Positions 1 to 11,125 are shown, counted from the stretch's first letter. The stretch: DNA of 64,000 nucleotides from Phytophthora sp. 'mugwort' (GCA_033558025.1 JAUCEF010000014.1:2170001-2234000); one strand, 5' to 3'. Numbers and translations: made by a program. The notes: generated by a model not told the origin, from the sequence alone.

Positions 1-1
1 G

Positions 2-109
2 ACGGTGACCAAGCCGTTGCGATCGACGCGGTGGCAGGCGATGCATGAGGAGAAGTTTCACATGAGTTGGGGCCGCGCAACTGTGATTGTCCAGAAGAAA
101 ATGTTTTAG
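2..109 (+). CDS. Possible 3' end of a gene cut by the window edge
   Basis: An open frame runs from the window edge to a TAG at 107-109, about 35 codons, ending in residues VIVQKKMF. It could be the last part of a host gene that begins outside the window. I do not recognise the family, and a 35-codon open frame can occur by chance. Confidence 0.2.
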   Translation, partial: TVTKPLRSTRWQAMHEEKFHMSWGRATVIVQKKMF

Positions 110-1611
110 GGTGCCACGCAGCGCAGGCTTTTATTCTGTCTGGGAGTATTGGTATAAGCCTATTACCTTTAGTTGGTTTGAAAAGATCCCTCTGGACAAA
201 ATGTGCAGTGTGGTAGTGATATGGTGAATTCAATACTAGGAATATTTCGACGGTGCTGATCTATTGGGCTGCGTGCCGATCTCAGAATTATTGTGGGTCA
301 CAGGAAGTCCAACTACTTCAAGTATAAATACATGGATTACTTGTACTAATCGTTGTGCTCGCAATACTGAAGCTCGCTGGTTATACATGTATTGCCAAAT
401 CCCCCTTGCTCTGATAGCTTAATACACAAGGAATCTCGCAGTTGAAATTCCAAATCTTACGGAAAGGCTGACCTCCAGGACACTCGTAGTTCCCTTCATG
501 TATTAATTTATTCGACAACAGCTCCCTGTGTTGTTAAAAGAGGCTCCAGCCAGGCCACACGGAAAGGCCCAACTCGGTCGACGACTTGCAATTACATGCT
601 AACAACCACATCGCTCGCTTCTGTCAGCCTTTGTTCATGTCCAAGCCACAATTCACTTCGTCTTTCCTGCCCCATGCAGCAGTTAGAATGCCAGTGTTTA
701 CAAGTGCAAACGACAGCAATTGGATGGGACGTGTTGGCTCCTTCTTGCGCTAGTAGCGACGCTAGTTCATCCGAGACTGGCAAGGAGCCGGCACTTAATA
801 TGTTGATCACCCCGCAAGTTGTGATGACTGCGGGTAGAACACTCGCAGTGGCTGAAAAAATGTCGTAACGGGCTCAATAGCTTCAAAATTGTGCCCTAGC
901 GCGGCTTCATCCGCTGCTAGGAGCCCACGGATCACAAGTTCATCAACGCCCGAGCTGTTGACCCCTGCTGTACTGTATACTACAACGAAATCGACACGAA
1001 CAGAAGAAGGAAAAACAAACGCATGGACTTCCCCGACTGCGATCCCACATTGGAGCACTCGCACCAGCGCGTCGTCAACGACCGCAAAGCGTACAGCAAC
1101 GTGTCCGCTGCTTCTGACTCCAGCTCATATCACAATAACAAAAGCGACTGGGATGGCACGGAGCTTCCCAACAGAAACACCGACGAGTGGCAGTATCAAC
1201 CAGCGGCCAGTGTCCACGTCCATGCTGCTCACTCCAGCCGTCGTGACCTCAGCTAACTCGCCAACTCGCCATTGTCGCCGTCTCCCAATCTTCCGTACAA
1301 TCACCAAGTGAGCATCAATGTAACGTTAGTACGTAAGTAGTACTGGAAATAGTTGCAGCAGCAGTAGTAGTCCATGTAGTACTCATAAAGATTATAGTAA
1401 TTTGTCAGATTGCCAGTGCGTTTGAGGGGTTAAAGTCATTTAAAGAGAGCCAGCACTTCAACGTCTCCGTTTCACTTGCTTAATGTAAGTCTCCCTTATT
1501 TCCGATTATTCGCCGTTAAAGGTCCTGCAGTACTGCGGTACACGGCGGAGACCTCCATCCGTCTTCTTGTGGACCTGTTCGTGACCGTTTTCTCTGTCCA
1601 CAGAGACGATC
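110..1611. other. Upstream intergenic region, no supported gene
   Basis: Several short open frames are present. One at 1023-1256 (+) would give a 77-residue polar protein starting MDFPDCDP, but it matches no family I know and has overlapping frames of equal length. I see no RNA gene or obvious repeat. The last few hundred bases probably hold the promoter and 5' leader of the mannosidase-like gene that starts at 1612. Confidence 0.4.
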
Positions 1612-3894
1612 ATGACGCACGGCCGAGTGCGTTCGATACGTCTGCGTCTAGTCTTCCTGTTCGTGTCGATTGCACTCCTCGGGGCGCTCTGCTCGGCGCA
1701 CATGCACGTGTCGGAGCGGAGACACCTCCAGGAACAGGCGCGCGACATGTTCTACCACGGCTACCGCAATTATATGGAACACGCCTTCCCGTGGGACGAG
1801 CTCAAGCCGCTGAGCTGCTCGGGACGCCGATGGGACCGTCGCGAGCGCGGCGACCTGGACGACGTGCTGGGAGGCTTCTCCCTGACGCTTGTGGACTCGC
1901 TGGACATGCTCGCGGTGCTCGGGGACCGCGACGAGTTCGCACGCGCTGTCCGTCTCGTATCCAGCAGCGTGTCTTTCGACCGAGACGTGACAGTGTCGGT
2001 GTTTGAGTCCACCATTCGGGTAATCGGCGGACTGGTGTCGGCGCACATGCTGGCGTCCCCCGAGTATTTCGGCATGATGAACGAGGACGAATATCATGGC
2101 GAGCTGTTGCAGCTGGCAGAGGATCTGGGCAGGAGGTTATTGCCGGCATTCGAGACGCCCACGGGGATGCCCGTGCATCGCGTGAATCTACAGCGTGGCG
2201 TGCTACCGAAAGACCGTGCGTCGAAATTGACGTGTCCCGCGGCGGCCGGGTCACTGCTGGTGGAGATGGCGTACTTATCGAGGTTAACAGGGGACAAGCG
2301 CTTTGAAGAGAGGGCAAAGGAGGCCGTCATGGCCATTTGGGATCGACGGTCGGATCTCGACTTGCTGGGCAGTGCCATCGACGTCGGATCGGGCCAATGG
2401 ATTAATTCGCACGGAGGAATCGGCGCCGGCTTGGACTCGTTCTTTGAGTATCTGCTCAAGTATCATCTCATTAGTGGCGACTCGCAGTGGCTCGCAATGT
2501 TTAACGCCAGCTACCAAGCAGTTGAGACGCACGTGAACCACCAAGACGTGTACATTGAGGTAGATATGAACGGCGGCAAGAACCAAGTGCGCGCACGCCG
2601 CGTGTCGGCGTTGCAAGCCTTTTGGCCAGGACTTCAGGTGCTCGCTGGCGATGTATCTGGCGCTATTCGCACCCATGAGCACATGTTTCCACTCTGGGAC
2701 GAGTATGGCGCCATGCCCGAGCTGGTCGAGCTGGTGCCGCAAGGCTCCTCGAAGCCCGGGAATCGCGGGACTGTGATTAGTTGGGCGCGCACGTCGCCGC
2801 TTCGACCGGAGTTGATTGAAAGTACTTATCATTTATACCAGGCGACACGGGACCACAAGTATCTCAAGATGGGCCGGCAAATGCTGCAGGATATACGTCG
2901 TGTGTCCGAGGTGCCTTGTGGGTATGCTGCTGTGGGGGACATCCATACACTCGACGTTGAAGACCGTATGGACAGCTATTTCCTTTCAGAGACTGCTAAG
3001 TATCTGTACTTGCTCTTCAGTGATGAGCCAGACGTGATCGTTCCAGCACCACCACGGAGAAATGTTACAAGGACAAGGACCCGATCATGCTCTGCGACGA
3101 TCTCAGACAAGAACCACCCGCTTGGCTCGTCACCGCATTTCGCGAACCGCACGACCAACACAACCTCTTCCTTGGAAGAATCTTCCTACCTTAGAAGGAA
3201 GCGGAAGCCGCTCAAAGCTTCTGACGTCGTCTTCAGTACAGAAGGCCACGTGTTAATGCTCGACTCGCATCTCTTCAGACGCACCACGACGCAAAAAGCG
3301 TCACCTGTTTCTCCAAAGTGCGAGAACGGGAAACTACAAGGACTTAAACGTAATGTCGAGTTAGCAGCAGCTAGGGAAATTGAAGCCACGCCTCCCGTTA
3401 TCCCGGTGGGTGTCGCTGTACGTATCGGGGATGTGCACGTGATGACACTGGTCGCATCTCCTGCAAAGTTTGGTCTACAAGTCACGACCCCAGCTGCAGT
3501 GGAGGCGCCATTGCTACTCTTCACGTCGGAGATCGGTGAAGCCTGTGGCTCGATTGACGCTGATCGTGTGCGTGGAAAGGTTGTGGTGGTGGCACGAGGC
3601 ACGTGCACGTTTGCGGAGAAGGCGTTAAGGCTTCAACGAGCTGGTGCAGCGGGTGTTATAGTCATCAACTCGAAGGCGGCTTACAACAGGTATCCCAACC
3701 GCAAGTACTCATTGGCTGACGACGCGCGCGGTCTCGGTCAGTACGTGACGATCCCTGTTGTGCTTGTTGCTCGTGAAGATGCCACGCACTTGCACAGACA
3801 TGTGAGTCTAAAGCAGCTTTTGAGTGAGGCTGGCGATGAAGGAGGAGATAGAACTGAGATGCTACTTTGCTCATTATCACCATGGCTTTACTGA
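1612..3894 (+). CDS. EDEM-like GH47 alpha-mannosidase-related protein with PA domain
   Basis: Single-exon 760-residue protein. A basic N-terminus and hydrophobic stretch (about residues 10-28) suggest a signal peptide or anchor for the ER. The GH47 domain fills about residues 45-500: the opening YHGYRNYMEHAFPWDEL and GGFSLTLVDSLDML blocks, acidic ESTIRVIGG and RPELIESTYHLYQ motifs, and VEDRMDSYFLSETAKYLYLL. A late FSTEGH block near residue 541 corresponds to the calcium-site region of the family. A protease-associated (PA) domain follows (about residues 600-740, with GKVVVVARGTCTFAEKA and GVIVINS). This order matches EDEM3-type proteins, which trim mannose from misfolded glycoproteins for ER-associated degradation. 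The ATG at 1612 precedes the signal-like segment directly. The role is inferred from family membership. Confidence 0.9.
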   Translation: MTHGRVRSIRLRLVFLFVSIALLGALCSAHMHVSERRHLQEQARDMFYHGYRNYMEHAFPWDELKPLSCSGRRWDRRERGDLDDVLGGFSLTLVDSLDMLAVLGDRDEFARAVRLVSSSVSFDRDVTVSVFESTIRVIGGLVSAHMLASPEYFGMMNEDEYHGELLQLAEDLGRRLLPAFETPTGMPVHRVNLQRGVLPKDRASKLTCPAAAGSLLVEMAYLSRLTGDKRFEERAKEAVMAIWDRRSDLDLLGSAIDVGSGQWINSHGGIGAGLDSFFEYLLKYHLISGDSQWLAMFNASYQAVETHVNHQDVYIEVDMNGGKNQVRARRVSALQAFWPGLQVLAGDVSGAIRTHEHMFPLWDEYGAMPELVELVPQGSSKPGNRGTVISWARTSPLRPELIESTYHLYQATRDHKYLKMGRQMLQDIRRVSEVPCGYAAVGDIHTLDVEDRMDSYFLSETAKYLYLLFSDEPDVIVPAPPRRNVTRTRTRSCSATISDKNHPLGSSPHFANRTTNTTSSLEESSYLRRKRKPLKASDVVFSTEGHVLMLDSHLFRRTTTQKASPVSPKCENGKLQGLKRNVELAAAREIEATPPVIPVGVAVRIGDVHVMTLVASPAKFGLQVTTPAAVEAPLLLFTSEIGEACGSIDADRVRGKVVVVARGTCTFAEKALRLQRAGAAGVIVINSKAAYNRYPNRKYSLADDARGLGQYVTIPVVLVAREDATHLHRHVSLKQLLSEAGDEGGDRTEMLLCSLSPWLY

Positions 3895-4023
3895 TCTCCC
3901 AGCAACATTTTTTTGAGGAAATGGCACAGTATCCGGATACGATAGAAAAGTAAAATGCAAAATGTGTATACTGAAGAGTTTGCTGTTACTTTTAGGTAAA
4001 AAGACTGCCGAACTTCATACTTT

Positions 4024-6495
4024 TTAAATGTCTTCATCGAAAACCGTGAGATCCACGCGCACTTGGTTCCCTTTGGCCATTTCTTCGTCGTCATCGTCTG
4101 CAATGAGGTTGACAATCTTGTCAATAATGAAGCTGGAACGCTGTTTCTGTAGCGTCACGTCGTGGGGCTCGTCGTCCACAATGAGCATCAAAATATATTT
4201 AAGAAAAATGAGTCCATGCTCAACACACAGAAACAACCAGAGTCGCTCATGGTCCGTCAAATGCGCGGTCGTACGCCGAGATGTAAAGCACACGAGCGCC
4301 ACATTGGTCACCATGGCAATTGATCCCATAAGGTCGATGATCGTCCCCCAGGTCCCAATATCTTGCGCACCGCGAGGATCTGGTCGGCGAGTAGCGTTTA
4401 CCAACTTGTGAGCGTCAATTCGGATCTCGAAAAAGTTGTTAAAAAGAGCAAAAGCAGGAGCCAGCGGGAACGACACGACAAAGAGCGTCACGTAGCCAAA
4501 CTGGATGATCATCTCGTTGTAGTCATCGAACGTTCCTTTTTGGTCATAAATGTCGAGATCCAGTTGCTTCTCAATAGCTGACGATTCACGACACAATCTG
4601 TTCTCTTTCGACTTGTTTCTCTTGAGTTTCTTCATGATCCAGGGCAGACCAGCTTCGAAAAAGTTCCCAGATGTGAGGCGCAAGATGAAGATAATACCCA
4701 GACTCAGCATGAGTTCGTCCATGCAGCCATGACCCTCCGGCTTGCACGACTCGTTTCCCTCGACAGAAGTCTTGATAAAGGCCACGTAGAAGAGACTAGC
4801 GTACGAATTGACAAACTGGAAGAGAAACGTCTTGCCAATCAGATGGTCCTCGTACTCAGTATCAGTGCGGTGGTTCTCAAAGTGGTTGAGTTTCGCGGCG
4901 ACGGTACTGTAGACGTTGTTCATGACCATAATCTGAATGGCGTTCACTGTAGACGCTGCTGCACCGCCCAACTGCATGCCATTCACTGTGAACATGTCCT
5001 TCCACTTGCCTGAAGTAGCTGCATAGCGGAAGACAAAGATCCCAGCCACCACACCGACCACTAAGAGGATTAACATCGCAACGAAGAACTGCGAGCCAAA
5101 CGTTCATACACAAAGAGCTCGGTCAGCATGAAGAAGGCGGGGAGCCTCGCTGTACGTTTCACTCTTACCAATGATCCCATGATACGACGGAAACGTGTCT
5201 GAGGGCTGAAGTAGCGGATTTCGGACCCATCGATAGGAGAGATTGTAGGTTGTCCTTCAAACTCCGGCCGCTCGATCTCTTCTTCCTCGAACGTGGACAT
5301 ACCCCACTCCAATGCCAGAGTCGAGTTGAAACGTTTCCAATATTCGTAGTAGAAGCTACAGAATCACACGAAAAACGTTAAATAAAACCACCACCCAACC
5401 GAGACTATAACAAATGTAACTTACATTGACCAGAGAGCCATAAAGAGACCAAAGTACGGCACGAGTAGGGAATCGGCAGTATCTTCGACCAATACGTTGG
5501 CAAACAGTAAGCATCCGATAATCGCTGGTGCGATCAACCACGTCGTGTAGTGGCCTGCATTTTAGATCAGCCACTTGTCCGTAAGCGAGTACCCCAATAA
5601 AAGTAGAAAATACACGATTTACCTAGCCACGCGAAGTAGAGCCCCACTTTCTCGCCGAAATAGTCTTTGATGTCCCACAATGGTTGCTGCCAAGGTGCAA
5701 ACCTCCAGCTAAACCACTTGAGTCTCAGCTGGTTCAGCTCTTCAGGCTCGTGGAGTGGGAAGGCTGCAACCAGACACTTGTCACGCAATAACTCGCTCAC
5801 ATTTAACCCGCAACCACCTTCTCCGCGCGTCTTGATGATGTTAAGCATCAGTTTGATCCTAAAACGCACAACAATAAGCCAACGTTCAATCTCAACCCCA
5901 ACTAATCGAAATCTTAATGAAAATCGTACCGGTCGACACCACGGAACGGGATCTGCTTGTGGCCGTACTTGCGGTAGGCTGGATACAGACGCGGCTCGAC
6001 ATCAAACTTGGCGAAGATATTCTGGAACGGGTCTCGATGCGACACGTGGTGCTCGTCTTTAATGTTAATCTTCTTGATATTCTGCTCTTCATAGCCAGTC
6101 TCGGCAATCCGACGCAGCTCTGTGGGGTCAAACTCGACCTTGTAGTCGATACGATCGGCCTCCTTGGACAGTCGCTCCAGTGTTGCGCGCAGCTTGCAGA
6201 AGACATGACCGCGATCTGATGAATAAAACATCTTGGTCTCAATACCCCCACGTGCCAGATGCTGCAGGATCGTGCGCATACTGAACTTCTTCTGTAGCTC
6301 CGAGAGCTCAGCGGCTTCGTCGTGTACCTGGAAGACCAGCACATAGTCGAACGAGTAGCCATTCTCCCTCTCAAACTCTTCGTCTAGCTGGAGCCGCACG
6401 TCTTTGGCCTTGAGCGACGCATTAAGCGTCGAGCCGCGACGGGAAACTCCCATCTTGAGGACCTGAAGCTTACCGGCGATGCTCTCGCCTGACAT
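4024..6495 (-). CDS. Anoctamin (TMEM16) family membrane protein, five exons
   Basis: The gene reads as exons 6495-5930, 5858-5623, 5554-5425, 5355-5169 and 5088-4024. All four introns (68-80 bases) have GT-AG borders and the phases agree, giving about 727 residues. Exon 2 and 3 carry the anoctamin block around the first membrane helix (DYFGEKVGLYFAWLG then HYTTWLIAPAIIG). Exon 5 carries the late helices, including YNEMIIQFGYVTLF and FFEIRIDAHK. In characterised anoctamins the Glu and Asp of EIRID are part of the calcium site, and both are kept here. Family members are calcium-activated chloride channels or lipid scramblases; which activity applies here cannot be told from sequence. The C-terminus is acidic (DDDDEE). 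The start ATG at 6493-6495 is the first in frame. Confidence 0.92.
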
Positions 6496-7194
6496 GACTG
6501 AGACGATTGATACACTCGGAGTAAGGGCCGGTAACTATGGCTACAGGCGGCGGTGAGAGACACCGAAGGCAGCGATGGGAAGCGTAGGACGTCCGCGACA
6601 AGATGGTAAGTGCTTGCGTGGCAACAACGGACTGCGACGTCGGATAATGCGATGCCGCGGTCGATGCTTTAGGGAGGCGGACCGTTATGGAGACTGCAAC
6701 TGACGTCGATAGGTTACTGGAGAAAGTGTACCCACTTGAGTCGATGGTTGGGAAAAAATGGTTACACATTGTGATCTTGCGGTTTGTATCGGGATGCCAT
6801 GATGACTAAATGGCGATACGTCGTCACCGAATGTTTACCCTTTGGTGAGTGGGTTAAGAAGCTGGGTTTTTCATGAAATTTGTCTTCCAAATTTAATTTG
6901 GTTTCTGTCAAATTCCCTATCTACAATGTAGATCTAACCCCCATCAATCAGACTTTCCCGTCCGTCCGTCAGTCCGCCACACCAGTAACGTTATATTCGT
7001 ATTGGTCAAAATTTGCCTCCGAGCGAAGCGAAGGCGGCCTCCCATTGGCTGAAATTGCATTTTTGCTGCCGAGCGAAGCGAAGGCGCCGCCGCCAAAACT
7101 TTTCGTGTATAGCGGGACCGGAGGGACCGCCCTTCCTATCGAAGTCGGAAGCGTAGGTAGCTCACTTAGTATCCTAACAGGGCGAGTTGCGCAG
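6496..7194. other. Upstream region of the anoctamin gene grading into Helitron-related repeats
   Basis: No gene is supported. A 15-base palindrome-like sequence centred near 6925 is present (ATCTACAATGTAGAT). From about 7018, two near-identical copies of a GAGCGAAGCGAAGGCG motif appear (7020-7035 and 7071-7086). The motif resembles the GC-rich hairpin sequences at the Helitron ends further right. Confidence 0.4.
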
Positions 7195-7198
7195 CGAG

Positions 7199-7226
7199 CC
7201 TCTGCGAGCGTAGCGGAGGCGCTACT
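7199..7226 (+). repeat. Candidate Helitron 3' terminus (hairpin plus CTACT)
   Basis: CCTC at 7199-7202 pairs with GAGG at 7216-7219, followed by CG and CTACT at 7222-7226. The arrangement resembles the termini at 26,095-26,125 and 34,306-34,333, and the GCGCTACT end is shared with the latter. It may mark the end of a further Helitron to the left. Confidence 0.4.
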
Positions 7227-8261
7227 TCAGGAGCGTAGCGTAGGTAGCTTTTCTCAGTAGTGGAGCGAGCTCCTGAGCGAGGGAAACGGGCATCATCCAA
7301 ACTTTCATTACCGCCCGCAAAGCGGACGGCGCTCGGTTAGTTCTACATTCCCTCCTTACTAAAAAAGCAACCTTTCTGTCGCCCTGTCACTCCTCCCCTG
7401 TCGCTTCGGCCTCTCTTTTGGCATCCTTTCCCTCGGCGATTGCAACACTTCACTCACCTATCACACCGACTGCCACTACCATCCGGACTGCAAAACTATG
7501 CCCGAAATTGCAAAAATGCAAAAATAGCTGACCGTGACGGTTTAAATCGAACCTAAGCGAAACAATCGAACTTAGACGGATCTCACAGTCACACCTGTCA
7601 ATCGACAATTGAGCGGCGGCGGAGCGAGAAAGCACGCGGATGACGCAGCGTCTACACAAGGAGCTAGGGACCTGCGCACAGGACCACCGCAGAGTAAGTG
7701 TAAACTACTTTATACGGTGTCGGGTTTCCGCATGTTGGGAGAACTGGTACCTTCAGGGCAGTTCGAAGCTCTACTGTGTGTGTTAGAGAGGGAGAACCGG
7801 AGCCGTGCATTCGGTGAGATAGCCACCACTACACGGAGGGATGAGTAGCCTATGACGGCCACCCTGCAGCGGCCTAGCAGGCCTCCAGAAGAGCCTATTC
7901 CTTACCCAGCGTGCTCCACATAGCCAGGCCGACCCCCTCGAAGCAAACGTAACCGTAGGGCCGCATTTTCGCTCCTTTCTGGCAAAAACTGCTTTTTACC
8001 GAGGAGGGGATTTCTACCCCCTGGGGCACCATTCCAGGTCATAGGACGATAAGAAGACTGCAGCTGGCCCCGGCGCCGTACCAAGAACTAACACCGCCGC
8101 ACCTTTTGCTCTTCTAGCCGTAACTCTGAGGTGTCCATGTCTCCCGCCGATGGCATGGGAAGTCTCATTAGTTCCGGGTATCGGGGCAGATCCATGCAGC
8201 GAGAAAAGCCGGCTTGGCCTGGCTGCCTGTCTCGCCCTCGGACAGTGGTTGTGTACGTGTA
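7227..8261 (+). mobile_element. Helitron A, left part (5' side of the PLV insertion)
   Basis: This stretch lies between a candidate Helitron terminus and the left end of the inserted PLV. Around 7465-7515 it resembles 26,246-26,300 in Helitron B, including a shared ATGCCCGAAATT. Its first bases (TC at 7227) fit the usual Helitron 5' TC start, but that is weak. It has no intact helicase or Rep domain. An open frame at 7609-7848 (79 residues) is unrecognised. That 7227-8261 and the helicase at 21.36-23.14 kb belonged to one element is inferred from the PLV ends. Confidence 0.5.
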
Positions 8262-8288
8262 AGTAGTGGTAACCAACTAGGTATAATA
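8262..8288 (+). repeat. Left terminal inverted repeat of the PLV
   Basis: Bases 8265-8288 (starting AGTGGTAACCAACTAGGT) are repeated exactly at 23,144-23,167, where PLV sequence meets Helitron sequence. The two copies have the same orientation today, but become inverted once the 4.1-kb inversion is undone. An extra AGT at 8262-8264 precedes the left copy. The flanking CGTGTA (8256-8261) matches CATGTA at the other end with one mismatch, a possible 6-bp target duplication of the size known for polintons. Confidence 0.65.
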
Positions 8289-8296
8289 ACTAGGTA

Positions 8297-8331
8297 CAAG
8301 TTCGCGCCGTTATTTACGAGGCGAACTTGAG
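8297..8331. repeat. Subterminal hairpin of the PLV
   Basis: CAAGTTCGC (from 8297) pairs with GCGAACTTG (to about 8331) around a loop of roughly 15 bases, just inside the left terminal repeat. It could be structural or replication-related in the virus; there is no direct support for a function. Confidence 0.5.
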
Positions 8332-8441
8332 ATCGACCGTTTCACATGAGAAGTTCATGGAACTGATTGAACACCTCTCGTTGAAAGCTAATTAAGAATT
8401 TAATTATTAGAAATGATCTGGCTACCTATATAGAGAGCATC

Positions 8442-8756
8442 ATGAGTACATTAACGTTTGCAAAGCATAAGTCGAAGACTATTGAAGAGGTATATGCCTC
8501 TGATCCAGGACACTGCCGCTGGTTATCGAATCAAAAGAGTCTCGTTGAAGACAGCAGTGATATTGGCAAGTTCATTGATCAGAAATTTAGCATTGATGAT
8601 GGATCATACATCATGTCATTCGGCAAGTACAAGGGGAAAACGAATAGACAGATCCAGTCATGTGCTGATAAGTACCTCGGATGGTTAAGTAAAAACGACT
8701 TCGTTAAGATTAAAATGCCGAAGCTGAAGAGCGAAGTAGATGAACTATTAAAGTAA
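8442..8756 (+). CDS. Small protein with two exonuclease X C-terminal-like motifs
   Basis: Intact 104-residue frame with ATG at 8442, preceded by a TATATAG box about 12 bases upstream. The second half holds MSFGKYKGKTNRQIQ followed by KYLGWL, the pattern of the domain found at the C-terminus of exodeoxyribonuclease X and in related small viral proteins. The first half repeats it loosely (LTFAKHKSKTIEEV, then GHCRWL), so the protein looks like a tandem duplication of one motif. No exonuclease catalytic domain is present. It is the first gene inside the left PLV end and one of the few uninterrupted ones. Its role is unknown; nucleic-acid binding is a guess from the domain. Confidence 0.7.
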   Translation: MSTLTFAKHKSKTIEEVYASDPGHCRWLSNQKSLVEDSSDIGKFIDQKFSIDDGSYIMSFGKYKGKTNRQIQSCADKYLGWLSKNDFVKIKMPKLKSEVDELLK

Positions 8757-9204
8757 GCTCGTGTTATTTTTTGAACTATTTTCAGAAATTATTAAAGAGT
8801 GGATGTTTTAGCACCCCATTGATTCGAAGAAATCTTTGATATCATTGAATTGTCGGATTCGTTCATTCCTGAACTTAGGATGATACACTAACTGTCGAAT
8901 GCATCGATCATATTGCATTCTATACTCAATATCCTCTATTTATCGATTAACAATCGACTTAGAGAAGTCATGCCGTGTGTAAAGATACAATAATGTTCAT
9001 TTTGTTCTCGCTGGAGATGTATCTCTTCCTCAGAAGTCATATCGGGTTGATGTTGTAGTTTAAAAATACTATAGAAAAACACATCAACCAAGATGTCTTG
9101 GTTTGGGTGTGTAGTCCATATTATTTTGTTGTGGTTTGGCTGTTGCTTGTTGGCTGCTTGTGATTATATAACTTAGTATTCATCTGCTTAAATAAAAAAA
9201 AATC
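8757..9204. other. PLV non-coding stretch
   Basis: AT-rich DNA with no supported gene. A short string near 9160 (TGATTATATAACTTA) recurs in reverse complement near 23,402, just beyond the duplicated block described next. Confidence 0.4.
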
Positions 9205-9410
9205 CACTCAAATATTATTCTTCTGGATATGAGGGTTCGAGAATATTTGGTGATTGTGTTAAATGCTATGAGATTCTCGAAAATACCTCATATGAATATT
9301 AGCAATAGGAATGGTACTCTGTCTCTTCCACAGCGAAAGGGTGAAACTTTGTGTGTAATGGTATAGACGGGGCTCTTGGGCGGGTTTATGTTCGGTGTGT
9401 TAAAAACGGA
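9205..9410. repeat. Duplicated PLV block, copy 1 (overlaps the MCP 3' end)
   Basis: About 200 bases here recur in reverse complement at about 23,170-23,375 with roughly 95% identity by eye. The shared part includes the frame ending in the residues GRDRVPFLLLIFI here and GRDRAPFVLLIFI there. Undoing the inversion would make the copies direct repeats, one near each end of the PLV. It may be part of a formerly longer terminal repeat. Confidence 0.75.
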
Positions 9411-11125
9411 CACGAGCAGATCCATGCCGGTCGCCGAGCCGTTGATTCTCGACACCAAAATGGACTGAGGCACCTCCTTCTGAGTGAGACGCGCGCAGTC
9501 AGCTACGAGGATGCGCTGAGCCATCGACGACTGCCGTGCGTCAATTAATCCGTTCGAGCTCTCACTTGAGAGATCACCATCAATGGCTCCCAGTTTGCTG
9601 AACTCGTGGCGGAATAATTCGAAATCGTATTCCTGGCTCTTATCGAATACGTTTGTGTTACCGATGGTTACCTGGAAATTGCGAATCGATGCGCCTGGCA
9701 TGCAAGTCCATGGAGCACCATCGAACGGACTCTGATACTGCGTCGTGCCGTGCTGGGTGGCGAAGTGGCCAGCGCTCGTCTCAGCGAACGGGATGATAGC
9801 CACGTATTTGATGTCTTCTTTTACCCGGAGATGTTAAGATCGAAAGGAGCATTCAACTGGCCAGTAGGTGTCTCAGGAGATGTACCAGCGCCCTTGCGGA
9901 ACATCTGGGCGAAACAGGCTTGGTAGCGAACGGTCTTCACCGGCTTCTGGATGATAGGCGTCAGATTGCGTAGATGATAGAACGGAATAATTAGACGGCT
10001 GGTTGTGAATGGAAATACTCGACAACCTGGCTGGTAGGCGTGAATGCGTTGCCCACAGGACCAAATACGATACCTGAGAGCCCGCGATCGTTAGTACATC
10101 GTTCATAGGCGCAGCAGGAGTGATCGTGTCACTAGCCGCGGTCTTAGCAACAGCATAGCCGATTCAATCATGATGGGAACAGTCTGGCCGGAGGTCATCG
10201 TGGTCGAGTTGAGCTTCATAGTCGAAGTCCCACCCGAGAGAACAACCGTACCAGCATTAATACGCAAGCCGAGCTTTAGCTGCGAGTTAGAGTAGAGGTC
10301 GGCTTCCTTGAAAATGGGGTGTAGATTTACGAGCTTGATTTTTAGCATATGAAACCAGCGACCAACAATTTTGTCGTTGCCGAACGAGGTTACATCCGAG
10401 TCCTTAAAACAGCCGCGCCCATTCTGCTGAAGGATCGGTTTGGTAGCTGTAGTACCGAACGAGGTCAACGAGAAGGCTCCACTGGCCTCAGTAGAGTCGA
10501 TGGGAGCGGGAGCGTTCGTCAAACGTTCGAAGAACCTACTGTTGTACGCCACGGCTCTTGGACCTGAGATAACGTTGTGTCGAGTGGCACACCAATCTGG
10601 ATGTTTGAGTAACCATCGCCTGTCGCTGAAGCAGAACTACTAAAGTTGATGCCAGACCACGTATCAGGATATAAATACATGTATGCGCCATGCTTCGCCA
10701 CCTCATCCTGGGAAAGTTCAATCATCGCTCGCAGGTTGTTCCAAAAGCCTTTGTATTCAGATTCCGTGATAACTTTTTTTTACCGTTGAGCTCGACAGTC
10801 AGAGAGTCGACGACATTAGGTGACGTTACATTTGAACGCACATGCAAATCTAGAAATAGTGCTCTTGTTGAGGTCAGCATTGCCGGCGCTCTTAGCAGTG
10901 ATAACATACGGTAGTAGAAGGTAGCCATCCTTTAGGCTAGCATATCCTTGCGAGCCTGTTAGCTGCGAGGTGGCATCAATCGTGATCAATCCCGAGTTTG
11001 TATGGTCTCTGATTGCCATCATAGATGACTGATACGGACTTACCCTTCGATACATCGATGGATGCCTCTGATTTGAGGGCTGATTGCAGTATATAGGCAT
11101 CTGCTAATTGGGTAGTGTCAGACAT
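9288..11125 (-). pseudogene. PLV major capsid protein, frameshifted
   Basis: The N-terminus starts at an ATG at 11,123-11,125 (MSDTTQLADAYI). It continues through at least five frame changes: about 11,125-10,816, 10,928-10,722, 10,725-10,519, 10,552-10,103, 10,106-9873 and 9803-9288. The last piece is the most telling: IRNFQVTIGNTNVFDKSQEYDFELF, then SSNGLIDARQSS and VADCARL, the C-terminal jelly-roll pattern of polinton-like virus capsid proteins. The family makes the double jelly-roll hexon-like capsomer of the virion. The final residues after about 9410 lie in the duplicated block, so the original C-terminus may be lost. The divergent protease starts 48 bases away, sharing an AT-rich promoter gap. 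Confidence 0.85.

Noticed and set aside
889..1311. A 140-codon plus-strand ORF upstream of the mannosidase-like gene
   Set aside because: Thr/Ser-rich chance-like composition, no domain, and competing frames in the same DNA.
7020..7260. Repeating GAGCG-AGCG-AGGC units as a possible CRISPR-like array
   Set aside because: Units are degenerate with irregular spacing and resemble Helitron hairpin sequence; the host is a eukaryote.
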